This document shows, piece by piece, positions 53,541 to 62,715 of a stretch of DNA of 64,000 bases. How positions within the stretch are numbered: the stretch's first letter is position 1; every line of letters starts with the position of its first letter. The notes beneath the pieces were generated by a model. It saw nothing but the letters and a program-made list of their open reading frames with translations. It had not been told where the DNA came from and searched no databases. The position numbers were made by a program, and so were the translations under genes. Source of the DNA: Candidatus Gastranaerophilales bacterium. GTDB taxonomy: Bacteria; Cyanobacteriota; Vampirovibrionia; Gastranaerophilales; Gastranaerophilaceae. Location of the stretch: assembly GCA_944323935.1 (NCBI GenBank), contig CALUUJ010000001.1, positions 124,001 to 188,000 of the forward strand, written 5' to 3'.

Positions 53541-54252
53541 AAAAAAACAAATAAAGAAACTTATTAAAATATTAGATTTAAATATGACGGATGAAAAACT
53601 TTTGGACATTGCGTTAACTCATCCGTCATATAATTTTGAAGATGGTAGGGAAAATGAGCCGGATTATGAACGTTTGGAATTTCTTGGCGATTCTGTGCTC
53701 AGGCTAGTTATTAGTGAATATCTTTTTGATAAATATGAAGATTATAGCGAAGGAAAGTTAACAAAAATAAGAAGTTATTTGGTTAGTGATGAACTTTTAG
53801 CTAAAATAGCCAAATTATTAAAAGTTGATAAATATATTAATATTGGTGTTCATGAAGAAAAAGACGGGGGACGAAATAAGGAATCTATAAATGCTTGTGC
53901 GATGGAAGCTATTCTTGGGGCAATATATAAAAACATGGGATTTATAGCTGTTAAAGACTTTTTATATAAAATATATAATAGTTTGAATTTTAATTGTGAT
54001 GAAATACTATATTTCTATAATTCAAAAGAAATATTGCAACAATATACACAAGCGAAAAATAAAGATTTACCTGAGTATAAATTAATGTCAGAATCAGGTA
54101 AGGCACATAATAAAATTTACGAAGTATCAGTATTCTATCATGATGAACACTTAGGAACAGGCATTGCAAAAACGAAAAAGGAAGCAGAAAAGGTTGCGGC
54201 TGTGAATGCAATAAAAAAACTAAAAATAATGGAAAGTTGTAAAAATGAATAA
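53524..54252 (+). CDS. rnc: ribonuclease III
   Basis: A 242-residue double-stranded RNA endonuclease. The catalytic domain has HPSYNFEDG and RLEFLGDSVLRLVISEYLF with the metal-binding acids; a second acidic site is in AMEAILGAIY. The dsRBD (about 165-235) ends TGIAKTKKEAEKVAAVNAIKKL. It overlaps rpe by eight bases. Confidence 0.97.
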   Translation: MLSADRKKQIKKLIKILDLNMTDEKLLDIALTHPSYNFEDGRENEPDYERLEFLGDSVLRLVISEYLFDKYEDYSEGKLTKIRSYLVSDELLAKIAKLLKVDKYINIGVHEEKDGGRNKESINACAMEAILGAIYKNMGFIAVKDFLYKIYNSLNFNCDEILYFYNSKEILQQYTQAKNKDLPEYKLMSESGKAHNKIYEVSVFYHDEHLGTGIAKTKKEAEKVAAVNAIKKLKIMESCKNE

Positions 54253-54883
54253 AATTATTATTGCACCATCAATATTATCAAGTGATTTTGCAAATTTAGA
54301 ATCAGAAATTAAAAAATTAGAAAAAAATGGTGCAGACTGGATACATGTTGATGTGATGGATGGGCATTTTGTTCCTAACCTTACAATTGGAGCTCCTGTT
54401 GTTAAGGCTTTAAGGCGTGTAACAAATATTCCTCTTGATGTCCATTTAATGATTGAAAATCCTGAAAAATATATAAAAGATTTTGCATTAGCAGGTTCTG
54501 ATATTATTACTTTTCATTATGAGGCTTCTAAAAATAATGTGAATGAAATAATTGACTTAATCCGTTCATATGGAAAAAAAGTTGGGCTGTCTATAAAACC
54601 TAAAACAAAAGTTTCAGAGATAGAAAAATATATAAAAGATGTTGACTTGGTTCTAATTATGACAGTTGAACCGGGTTTTGGCGGTCAAAAATTTATGCCG
54701 GATTGCGCCGAAAAAATAAAAGAAATTAAAAATATATCAACGCAAGTTATCGTAGAAGTAGATGGGGGCATTAATATAGAAACAGCTTCCTATTGTAAAA
54801 AATTAGGTGTAGATGCTTTAGTCGCAGGTAATTATATATTTTCAAGTGATAATATAAAGGAAGCAATTGCTTCATTGAGGTAA
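54245..54883 (+). CDS. rpe: ribulose-phosphate 3-epimerase
   Basis: A 212-residue TIM barrel for the pentose phosphate pathway. SSDFANLESEI, HVDVMDGHFVPNLTIG, DVHLMIENPEKYI, VEPGFGGQKFMP and VDGGI are all in place, including the metal-binding His and Asp residues. Two bases before the nagA-like gene. Confidence 0.97.
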   Translation: MNKIIIAPSILSSDFANLESEIKKLEKNGADWIHVDVMDGHFVPNLTIGAPVVKALRRVTNIPLDVHLMIENPEKYIKDFALAGSDIITFHYEASKNNVNEIIDLIRSYGKKVGLSIKPKTKVSEIEKYIKDVDLVLIMTVEPGFGGQKFMPDCAEKIKEIKNISTQVIVEVDGGINIETASYCKKLGVDALVAGNYIFSSDNIKEAIASLR

Positions 54884-54885
54884 AT

Positions 54886-55815
54886 ATGTATATAACTGAT
54901 GGTCTTGTAGAACAACATATCCATGGTGCATTTGGTTATGATTTTATGAATTGTAGTACCGATGATATTTGCTGTGTTTCTGAAATGCTTTTAGAAAACG
55001 GTGTTACTGCGTTTTTTCCTACTGTTATGACTGATAGTTTAGAAAAAATAAAAGAAAGAATTGAAGTTATTAAAGATGCTAAAAATAAACAACAGGTTAA
55101 GTCGGCACAAATTGTCGGCATACATTTGGAAGGACCTTTTATTAATCCTGAAAAAGCAGGAATTCATGAAAAGAAATATATTCTTCCTTTGGATGTTAAT
55201 TTGTACAAGAAAATTGATGATGAATTTATAAAAATAGTTACATTAGCACCTGAATTAGATAAAGATTTATCTTTTATAAAATATTTAAAATCTAAGAATA
55301 TAAAAATATCAGCAGGACATTGTATTACTGCTAATCTTTCAAATGTAAATCAAGTAACTCATTTATACAATGCAATGGGAAGTTTTTGTCATAGAGGTGA
55401 TTCTACAGTTGTTTCAGCTTTAATTAATGATGATATTTATACTGAAATTATTGCGGATTCAATGCATGTAAATGATGATGTGCTAAAAATAACTTTTAAA
55501 CAAAAATCTTTGAATAAAATTTTACTTATAAGTGATGCACTTCCTCTTGCACATAGTGACAAAAAAGAACAAGCATTTGCCGGTCAGAAAATATATAACA
55601 GAAATGGAAAGCTTGTTAATTCTGATGGGATTTTTGCGGGTAGTTCAATGCTTCTATGTGATATTGTTAAAAATCTTGCAGATAAAAATATCTTAAAAAT
55701 AGAAGATGCGATTCTTACCGCATCTTCTAATCAACTAAATTATCATAAAATAGAAAATAATATTAAAGTTTATTGGAATAATCAAAATAAAATAGAAAAT
55801 ATTGAATTTATTTAA
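54886..55815 (+). CDS. nagA: N-acetylglucosamine-6-phosphate deacetylase, short form
   Basis: A 309-residue amidohydrolase, about 70 residues shorter than usual: the N-terminal beta-sandwich strands are missing and it begins at DGLVEQHIHGAFGYDFMN, the metal HxH strand. Catalytic features remain: HLEGPFINPEKAGIHE, SAGHC, QVTHLYNAM and the proton-relay Asp in LISDALPLAH. It deacetylates GlcNAc-6-P in wall or glycan recycling. No nagB is visible. It closes the pyrH operon and converges on the HTH gene with a four-base overlap. Confidence 0.85.
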   Translation: MYITDGLVEQHIHGAFGYDFMNCSTDDICCVSEMLLENGVTAFFPTVMTDSLEKIKERIEVIKDAKNKQQVKSAQIVGIHLEGPFINPEKAGIHEKKYILPLDVNLYKKIDDEFIKIVTLAPELDKDLSFIKYLKSKNIKISAGHCITANLSNVNQVTHLYNAMGSFCHRGDSTVVSALINDDIYTEIIADSMHVNDDVLKITFKQKSLNKILLISDALPLAHSDKKEQAFAGQKIYNRNGKLVNSDGIFAGSSMLLCDIVKNLADKNILKIEDAILTASSNQLNYHKIENNIKVYWNNQNKIENIEFI

Positions 55816-56345
55816 AATAGACTCGTTTCAGGAGTTGTTTTTGCATAAAATCCAAATGGAACTTTCTTAAATGAATTAATTTCTTTCTTTAATTTATAGT
55901 TTTCTTTATTTAATTCATTTATTTTAAAACGCATTGTTTCATTTTCAGTTTTTACTCTGATAAGTTCCATAACAACATCATCCATGCCGTCAAGCTTTTC
56001 ATCAAGAACAGAAGTTATCCTTTCTGTCATTGATTTTTCAATACCTCTTAAAGTTTCTACTAATTGAATTATAGAAGCACTTGAAATAGAATTTGTTCCT
56101 TTATGTACCACATTCTTAGATGGCGCAGGAGTAACATACTTCATTTTTCCACTCATTGAAATATCTTTAAGCTTTTTTGCATCATCTTGAGTAAAATAAG
56201 TAAGACCTCTATCATTCTTTTTTAATTTTATTGATGCAACTTTACATAATTCCTGAATTTGAGAGTTATCAATACCCAACATTTCTCTGATTTCTTTTGG
56301 TGAAAATTCTTTACTATCAAACTTATCTACCGTAGATGTTCCCAT
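55812..56345 (-). CDS. HTH/coiled-coil protein, MerR-like N-terminus
   Basis: A 177-residue soluble protein. Residues about 14-65 (FSPKEIREMLGIDNSQIQELCKVASIK...YFTQDDAKKLKDI) look like a MerR-type winged helix. A linker follows, then a heptad-like coiled coil at about 115-160 (MELIRVKTENETMRFKINELNKENYKLKKEI). The C-terminal tail ends FGFYAKTTPETSLF. No effector domain is seen. It could bind DNA as a dimer or partner a cell-division or stress protein; the target is unknown. It is transcribed alone, away from manC. Confidence 0.7.
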   Translation of the reverse strand: MGTSTVDKFDSKEFSPKEIREMLGIDNSQIQELCKVASIKLKKNDRGLTYFTQDDAKKLKDISMSGKMKYVTPAPSKNVVHKGTNSISSASIIQLVETLRGIEKSMTERITSVLDEKLDGMDDVVMELIRVKTENETMRFKINELNKENYKLKKEINSFKKVPFGFYAKTTPETSLF

Positions 56346-56521
56346 TTAACAAAAATCCCCTTTAATTAAAAGCATGACACAGCCTAAAAATATTATATCT
56401 ATTTTAGAAAATTTTGTCTAAGAAATAAATGTATCTTTACATAACTTTTCATTTCGTATTAAAGTTAAAAAAAAATTAATTTGTGTTACTATAAGAATAT
56501 TAAGTTAACCGGAGCTTTTAA

Positions 56522-57907
56522 ATGAAATGTGTAATTTTGGCGGGTGGTTCGGGAGAAAGATTATGGCCTGTATCAAGGGATTTGTATCCTAAATCATTAT
56601 TAAATCTTTTTGGCGGAAAAACTTTAATTCAAAATGTTTTCGAAATAGCATCAAAGGTGACCCCAGAAAAGAATATATTAACTATAACAAACATTAGACA
56701 AGTTGAAGATACAAGACTACAGTTAAAGGAAGTATATTCAAAACCTGTGATTATTTCGGAACCAATGTCTCGGAGTACTGCACCGGCTGTTGCATCTGCT
56801 CTAACTTATTTAAAAAATCAGAAAGATGAAATTATATTAATTCTTCCAGTTGATTTTTCTATTGAAAATATAGATTTATTTATATCAGCAATAGAAAAAG
56901 CGAAGTTGCTTGCAAAAAAAGGATTTATTGTTTCATTTGGGGTTAAACCTTTATATGAAGAATCTGGATTTGGATATATTCAGACTGATGGAAATATACT
57001 TGATGGGAAAAAAGTAAAGAAGTTTATTGAAAAACCTTGCAAAGAGGATGTTTCAATATTTATAAAACAAGAAGATTTTTATTGGAATACGGGAATATAT
57101 CTTGCTAAAATGTCAACTTTCTTAGAAGCATATGAAAAGTATGCACCAAAAGAATATCGAGTATTTAATAAAGAAATGTTTGATGAAACAAATAAGATAA
57201 AATATGAATTTTATGAGAATATTCCTGAAATTTCAATAGATTATGCAATAATGGAAAAGGCTGAAAATATTGTTAGTGTTGAACTTGATACAGAATGGAA
57301 AGACTATGGTTCTTGGCAGGCAATATATAATGATAGAGAAAAAGACTCGAAAGGTAATGTTGTAGAAGGTAATGTAATAACAGAAAAGTTAAAAGATTCT
57401 TTTGTATATTCTTCGAAAGAATTAGTTGCTGTTTCAGGTATGAAAAATATAATATTAATTGAGACAGAGGATGCTGTGTTAGTTTGTGATAAGTCCAGAG
57501 CTTCTGATATTAATCAACTTGTAAAAAAATTAAAGAAAAATAATGATTCAACTACACATTCGAGAAAAACAGTGTTTCGACCTTGGGGATTTTATACTTG
57601 TTTAAATTCGGGAGCCGGATGGCTGACTAAAATCATAACGGTTTCCCCAGGGCATAAATTATCTCTTCAATCTCATAATTACAGAAGTGAACATTGGGTC
57701 GTTTTAGAAGGCAAAGCTACTGTGATTTTAGATGAAGAAAAATATGTTTTAAATAAACATCAAAGTATTGATATTCCGATAAAGTCAAAACATTCTCTGC
57801 AAAATCAAACAAAAGAGCCTCTGAAAATATTAGAAGTTCAAAAAGGAGAATACATTGGAGAAGATGATATAATACGTTACGAAGATATGTATGGACGTGT
57901 AAAATAG
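56522..57907 (+). CDS. manC: mannose-1-phosphate guanylyltransferase/isomerase-type protein
   Basis: A 461-residue protein. The N-terminal nucleotidyltransferase (about 1-270) has ILAGGSGERLWPVSRDLYPKSLL, PMSRSTAPAVA, FIEKP and DYAIMEKA. The C-terminal cupin (about 345-455) has FRPWGFYTCL, PGHKLSLQSHNYRSEHWVVLEGKATV and IPIKSKHSLQNQ, as in the bifunctional GMP/PMI family. It makes GDP-mannose for surface glycans, alongside the rhamnose genes. CGGAG-type ribosome site upstream. Confidence 0.93.
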   Translation: MKCVILAGGSGERLWPVSRDLYPKSLLNLFGGKTLIQNVFEIASKVTPEKNILTITNIRQVEDTRLQLKEVYSKPVIISEPMSRSTAPAVASALTYLKNQKDEIILILPVDFSIENIDLFISAIEKAKLLAKKGFIVSFGVKPLYEESGFGYIQTDGNILDGKKVKKFIEKPCKEDVSIFIKQEDFYWNTGIYLAKMSTFLEAYEKYAPKEYRVFNKEMFDETNKIKYEFYENIPEISIDYAIMEKAENIVSVELDTEWKDYGSWQAIYNDREKDSKGNVVEGNVITEKLKDSFVYSSKELVAVSGMKNIILIETEDAVLVCDKSRASDINQLVKKLKKNNDSTTHSRKTVFRPWGFYTCLNSGAGWLTKIITVSPGHKLSLQSHNYRSEHWVVLEGKATVILDEEKYVLNKHQSIDIPIKSKHSLQNQTKEPLKILEVQKGEYIGEDDIIRYEDMYGRVK

Positions 57908-57916
57908 CTATAAATT

Positions 57917-57947
57917 CTGTTTTCAAACAGTAATTTAATGTTATAAT
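57917..57947 (+). promoter_or_regulatory. ftsH promoter with small hairpin
   Basis: TATAAT (57942-57947) is preceded after 16 bases by TTTTCA (57920-57925). A 6-bp dyad CTGTTTtcAAACAG (57917-57930) overlaps the -35 box and may be an operator. Confidence 0.45.
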
Positions 57948-57981
57948 CATATAAAAAGGTTGTTATTATAAGGGATTTAAT

Positions 57982-59850
57982 ATGAATAAAAATCAATCAA
58001 TGGGTATTTGGCTGGTAGTTGGAATTTTAGTTTTGGCTTTAGTTTCTATGTTATTTTCAGGACCAACTACTTCAACAAAAATATTATCTTATACTGAGTT
58101 TATAAATAAGGTTAAAAACTCGGAAATAAAAGAAGTAATAATTGAAAATGATACAGTTACTGCAATACCTATTGAAGACGGGATAAAAACAAAAGTTAAC
58201 GGGAAGGATGAAATAACCGCCTCTTTAAGATATAAGGCTAATATCCCCGCTAATGATAATACTTTATATTCTACGTTAGATGAAAATAACGTAAATGTTG
58301 AAATTAAAAAATCTAATGAGTCATCATCTTTTATGGGAATTATGGGAACAGCGCTTCCCATCCTATTAATAATAGCTTTCTTTATAATACTTGCAAAAAT
58401 AATTCAAACAGGTGGTTCACAAGCATTATCATTTGGGAAAAGTAAAGCTAAAATGATGCTAGATAGCAAGGTAAAGGTCACTTTCAAAGACGTGGCAGGG
58501 ATTGATGAAGAAAGACAAGAACTTGAAGAAATTGTTGATTTCTTGAAGAATGGTGAAAAATATTTAAAATTAGGAGCTAAAATCCCTAAAGGTGTGCTTT
58601 TGGTCGGTGCACCCGGTACAGGTAAAACACTAATGGCAAAAGCTGTAGCAGGTGAGGCTGGTGTTCCGTTTTTTTCAATAAGCGGTTCTGATTTTGTTGA
58701 AATGTTTGTTGGTGTTGGTGCTTCAAGAGTTAGAGATTTGTTTGAACAAGCAAAAAAACATCAGCCTTGTATTGTGTTTATTGATGAAATAGATGCAGTA
58801 GGCAGGCAGCGTGGTGCCGGTCTTGGAGGCGGTCATGATGAAAGAGAACAAACATTAAACCAATTATTAGTTGAGATGGATGGTTTTGACGGAAATACGA
58901 ATATAATTATTTTGGCTGCAACTAATAGACCAGATATTTTGGATAATGCGCTTTTAAGACCTGGAAGGTTTGACAGACAAATTATGGTTAGTCTTCCTGA
59001 TGTAAAAGGAAGGGAACAAATTTTGGCTGTTCATGCAAAAGGAAAACCATTGGATAAAGATGTTGATTTAAAAGTATTAGCAAAACGTACCCCGGGGTTT
59101 ACAGGTGCTGATTTACAAAGTTTGTTGAATGAAGCTGCATTACTTGCTGCAAGAAGGAATAAAACTGTAATAAATATGGCAGAAATTGATGATGCTATTG
59201 ATAGAGTTATAGCTGGTATAGAAAAGAAAAGTAAGGTTATGACGGATGAAGATAAAGAAATAACGTCATACCATGAAGTAGGTCATGCACTTTTGGCAAA
59301 ATTATTAAAGGATTGTGATGAACTTCATAAAGTTACAATTATTCCGAGAGGCTATGCCTTGGGTATTACTTGGACGAAACCAGAAGACAATAAGGTACAT
59401 GTAAGTAAGTCAAAATTATTAGATCAAATAACAATGACTCTTGGTGGAAGAGTTGCAGAAGAATTAGTATATGGTGCAGATAAAATCTCAACGGGTGCAT
59501 CAAGTGACCTACAAAAAGTAACAGAAGTAGCAAAAAAGATGGTTTCGCAGTGGGGAATGTCTGAAAAAATGGGTGCTATGACATATGGTAAATCCCAAGA
59601 ACATGTGTTTATGGGACGTGATTTTGGTACAACAAGAGATTTTTCAGAAGAATTTGCTGCTGATTTGGATAGAGAAGTAAAGAAAATTATTGATGGTCGT
59701 TATGAAATTGCGAAACAGCTTCTGAGCGAAAACAGAGATTTGCTCGATGCTATAGCAAAAGAACTTTTAGAAAAAGAAACTCTTGATGATAAAGATGTTA
59801 CTGATATTATTATCAAGATAAAAGGAGAAGAGTTTAACGATAAGTTGTAA
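57982..59850 (+). CDS. ftsH: ATP-dependent zinc metalloprotease FtsH
   Basis: A 622-residue membrane AAA+ protease. Two transmembrane segments (about 8-27 and 113-134) flank a periplasmic domain of about 85 residues. Walker A GAPGTGKT (about 210), Walker [16 protein letters not shown], and the SRH region [18 protein letters not shown] lie in the AAA domain. The zinc site HEVGH is at about 430, with a downstream acidic ligand in the [11 protein letters not shown] helix. It degrades membrane and regulatory proteins. Confidence 0.98.
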   Translation: MNKNQSMGIWLVVGILVLALVSMLFSGPTTSTKILSYTEFINKVKNSEIKEVIIENDTVTAIPIEDGIKTKVNGKDEITASLRYKANIPANDNTLYSTLDENNVNVEIKKSNESSSFMGIMGTALPILLIIAFFIILAKIIQTGGSQALSFGKSKAKMMLDSKVKVTFKDVAGIDEERQELEEIVDFLKNGEKYLKLGAKIPKGVLLVGAPGTGKTLMAKAVAGEAGVPFFSISGSDFVEMFVGVGASRVRDLFEQAKKHQPCIVFIDEIDAVGRQRGAGLGGGHDEREQTLNQLLVEMDGFDGNTNIIILAATNRPDILDNALLRPGRFDRQIMVSLPDVKGREQILAVHAKGKPLDKDVDLKVLAKRTPGFTGADLQSLLNEAALLAARRNKTVINMAEIDDAIDRVIAGIEKKSKVMTDEDKEITSYHEVGHALLAKLLKDCDELHKVTIIPRGYALGITWTKPEDNKVHVSKSKLLDQITMTLGGRVAEELVYGADKISTGASSDLQKVTEVAKKMVSQWGMSEKMGAMTYGKSQEHVFMGRDFGTTRDFSEEFAADLDREVKKIIDGRYEIAKQLLSENRDLLDAIAKELLEKETLDDKDVTDIIIKIKGEEFNDKL

Positions 59851-59880
59851 GTGGAATTTATTTAATAAAAGGATATTTTT

Positions 59881-60612
59881 ATGGCGTCTTTAATAAATTC
59901 AATACGTAGTATTACAAGTGATTCTTGGTGGATTGTAAAATTAGGTTTATTAGCAAGTGTATTATTTGTAGTTATGGACAATGATTTAAATTATCCTAAT
60001 GGAAATCCTGCATTAGTACCGGTATATGCTGTATTATTTATAGTAATGCTTGGTTGTGCTTCTATTGCTATGCATAGAAATATAAATAATAAAATACCTT
60101 TATTCCCAAGTCTATTTAATATCCCTGAAATAATTATTAAATCTATTGGAGCATCAATTGCAATGCTCCCAGGCGTATTAATATACTATTCTGTTATCTC
60201 TTTTATACAGAAAAATATTGTTCTTGAAACTTTTGTAATGGCTGTTATATATATTTGTATAACAATTTTTATTGCTCCATTTATATTTATACCGCTTGTT
60301 TTATATAGTGTAGATGGAAAAATATCAGATGCTTTTAAAATAAAAAATATATTTGAAGGTTCCGGTAATTTTGCTGTGCAATTTTTATCTTATATATTGC
60401 AATTTGCTTTTATAATTTGTATTGTTACTTATCTTATATATACAGTTCTTCTTGAAATGCTTGGCGATCATGTTAGTTTGTTAATTTTAAAAAGTATTGT
60501 GATAGTAATTTCTTTCTTTTCATTTTTTATATTCTGTTCTGATTTATACGAAGATGTAATACCTGAACTTAAAAAAGTGCAAAAAAATAAATCAAAAAGA
60601 AATATTTCTTAG
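59881..60612 (+). CDS. integral membrane protein of unknown function
   Basis: A 243-residue protein with about six hydrophobic segments (near 17-35, 45-65, 85-110, 115-145, 165-195 and 200-225). The ATG has AAAGGA upstream. No catalytic motif or family I can name; a tail rich in Lys and Arg ([10 protein letters not shown]) faces the cytoplasm by the positive-inside rule. It lies 30 bases after ftsH and probably shares its transcript. It converges on uvrB with a 21-base overlap. Confidence 0.75.
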   Translation: MASLINSIRSITSDSWWIVKLGLLASVLFVVMDNDLNYPNGNPALVPVYAVLFIVMLGCASIAMHRNINNKIPLFPSLFNIPEIIIKSIGASIAMLPGVLIYYSVISFIQKNIVLETFVMAVIYICITIFIAPFIFIPLVLYSVDGKISDAFKIKNIFEGSGNFAVQFLSYILQFAFIICIVTYLIYTVLLEMLGDHVSLLILKSIVIVISFFSFFIFCSDLYEDVIPELKKVQKNKSKRNIS

Positions 60613-62577
60613 CTTTTTTATTTGATTCCTGATTTCAGCAGCCCTTTCAAAATCAAGAATTGAGGCCGCTTTTTTCATTGATCTTTCAAGTTTATCAAGT
60701 AACTTGGGTAAATCTTTTTTTGAAATATTATTTTCTACCATTTCTTCTGCGACAATATCTTCTATATTTCTGTAACTTGCAACTAGTTGAAGAAGATTAT
60801 TTTCTATAGGCTTTTTTATTGTTTGAGGGGTAATATTATTAATTCTATTATATTCCAATTGTATAGAACGTCTTCTTTCGGTTTCTTTTATTGCTTTATC
60901 CATTGATTCTGTAATCTTATCGGCGTACATAATGACTTTTGAACATACGTTTCTTGCAGCTCTTCCAATAGTCTGAATTAAGCTTGTCTCGGAACGTAAG
61001 AAGCCTTCTTTATCTGCATCCATAATAGCGACTAAAGAAACTTCAGGAATATCAAGACCTTCTCTTAAAAGGTTTACTCCAATAAGTACGTCAAATAGTC
61101 CTAATCTTAAATCTCTTAATATTTCAACTCTTTCCATTGAGACAATTTCACTATGTAAATAGCGCACTTTTATTCCCATTTGCTGAAGATAATCGCATAA
61201 ATCCTCAGCCATTTTTTTCGTAAGTGTCGTAACAAGAATTCTTTCTTTCTTATCTGTTACTTTTTTTATCTCTTCTATTAGGTCATCAACTTGGTTAAGA
61301 GTAGGTCTTACAAAAATTTCCGGATCAACCAAGCCTGTTGGTCTTATAATTTGTTCTACTAGATTTGAAGATATGGATTTTTCAAATTCGCCGGGGGTTG
61401 CAGATACAAATATTTTTTGTCCTACTTTTGACCAAAACTCTTCTATTTTTAAAGGTCTATTATCTTTCGCACTTGGTAATCTAAATCCATAATCAACTAA
61501 AACTGTTTTCCTTGCCTGATCACCATTATACATTGCTTTTAGTTGTGGTATAGATACGTGAGATTCATCAATTACGAGTAAGAAATCATCATTAAAATAG
61601 TCTAATAATGTAGCAGGAGCACTTCCTTGAGGCCTTCTTTCTATTATTCTTGAATAATTTTCTATTCCGCTGCAGTACCCCATTTCCTTTATCATTTCAA
61701 TATCATAATTTGTTCTTTGATATATTCTTTGTGCTTCTATGAGTTTATTTTCAAACTCAAATTGTTTCACTTGATTGTTCATTTCCTGACGAATCATTTT
61801 TATTGTTTCTTCTTTATCTTCTTCACCGGAAATATAATGAACAGCAGGAAATATTACTGTCGTATCAATATTTTCAATAATTTCACCCGAAACAGGGTTT
61901 ATTCTTGTTATTTTTTCAACCTCGTCTCCGAAAAGAGAAATTCTTGTAACCATTTTTTCATATGCAGGCATTATTTCTATTATATCGCCTCGAGGTCTGA
62001 ATGTAGAACGTGTTAATTCTAAATCGTTTCTTGTATATTGAATTTTAACTAATTCTTTTAAAAATGCATTTCTGTCAATTTCGTCGCCAACCTCAATTTT
62101 TAATGCACCTTGAAAATATTGTTCAGGTAAACCTAATCCATATATACAACTAACTGAAGCAACAACTATTACGTCATTTCTCTCATATAAACTTCTGGTT
62201 GTGTTATGTCTGAGTCTATCTATTTCATCATTTATTGTTGCCGATTTTTCAATGTATGTATCACTTCTTGGAATATATGCTTCAGGCTGATAATAATCGT
62301 AATATGATATGAAATATTCAACAGCATTATTCGGAAAGAGTTCTTTAAATTCGTTATATAATTGGGCTGCTAATGTCTTATTATGTGCTATTACAAGAGT
62401 TTGTTTTTGAACTTTTTCTATTACATTCGCAATGGTGAATGTTTTACCCGAACCGGTTATACCAAGTAAAGTTTGTGCTTCATATCCTTTTATAATGCCA
62501 TCTGTCAATTCTTTAATTGCTTTTGGTTGGTCTCCTGATGGCTTGTATTTTGAACATATTTCAAATTGTTTTTCCAT
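60592..62577 (-). CDS. uvrB: excinuclease ABC subunit B
   Basis: A 661-residue DNA helicase-like repair protein. Walker A GITGSGKT (39-46), the beta-hairpin [20 protein letters not shown] (about 91-110), [14 protein letters not shown] and the C-terminal helicase motifs [24 protein letters not shown] are present. A UVR domain (about 620-655) for UvrC contact ends it. It recognises lesions with UvrA and recruits UvrC. Confidence 0.98.
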   Translation of the reverse strand: MEKQFEICSKYKPSGDQPKAIKELTDGIIKGYEAQTLLGITGSGKTFTIANVIEKVQKQTLVIAHNKTLAAQLYNEFKELFPNNAVEYFISYYDYYQPEAYIPRSDTYIEKSATINDEIDRLRHNTTRSLYERNDVIVVASVSCIYGLGLPEQYFQGALKIEVGDEIDRNAFLKELVKIQYTRNDLELTRSTFRPRGDIIEIMPAYEKMVTRISLFGDEVEKITRINPVSGEIIENIDTTVIFPAVHYISGEEDKEETIKMIRQEMNNQVKQFEFENKLIEAQRIYQRTNYDIEMIKEMGYCSGIENYSRIIERRPQGSAPATLLDYFNDDFLLVIDESHVSIPQLKAMYNGDQARKTVLVDYGFRLPSAKDNRPLKIEEFWSKVGQKIFVSATPGEFEKSISSNLVEQIIRPTGLVDPEIFVRPTLNQVDDLIEEIKKVTDKKERILVTTLTKKMAEDLCDYLQQMGIKVRYLHSEIVSMERVEILRDLRLGLFDVLIGVNLLREGLDIPEVSLVAIMDADKEGFLRSETSLIQTIGRAARNVCSKVIMYADKITESMDKAIKETERRRSIQLEYNRINNITPQTIKKPIENNLLQLVASYRNIEDIVAEEMVENNISKKDLPKLLDKLERSMKKAASILDFERAAEIRNQIKKLRNISF

Positions 62578-62715
62578 AAAGATATTTTATATTAAATCTT
62601 TTCTTTTGTGTATAATAGTCTTTTGATTTTGTTATATTATAGTATTTAATTAATAAATAATGAAGAAAATCATCTTTACTAATTCAATTATTAAAAATAT
62701 AATAAAATAGTGAAT

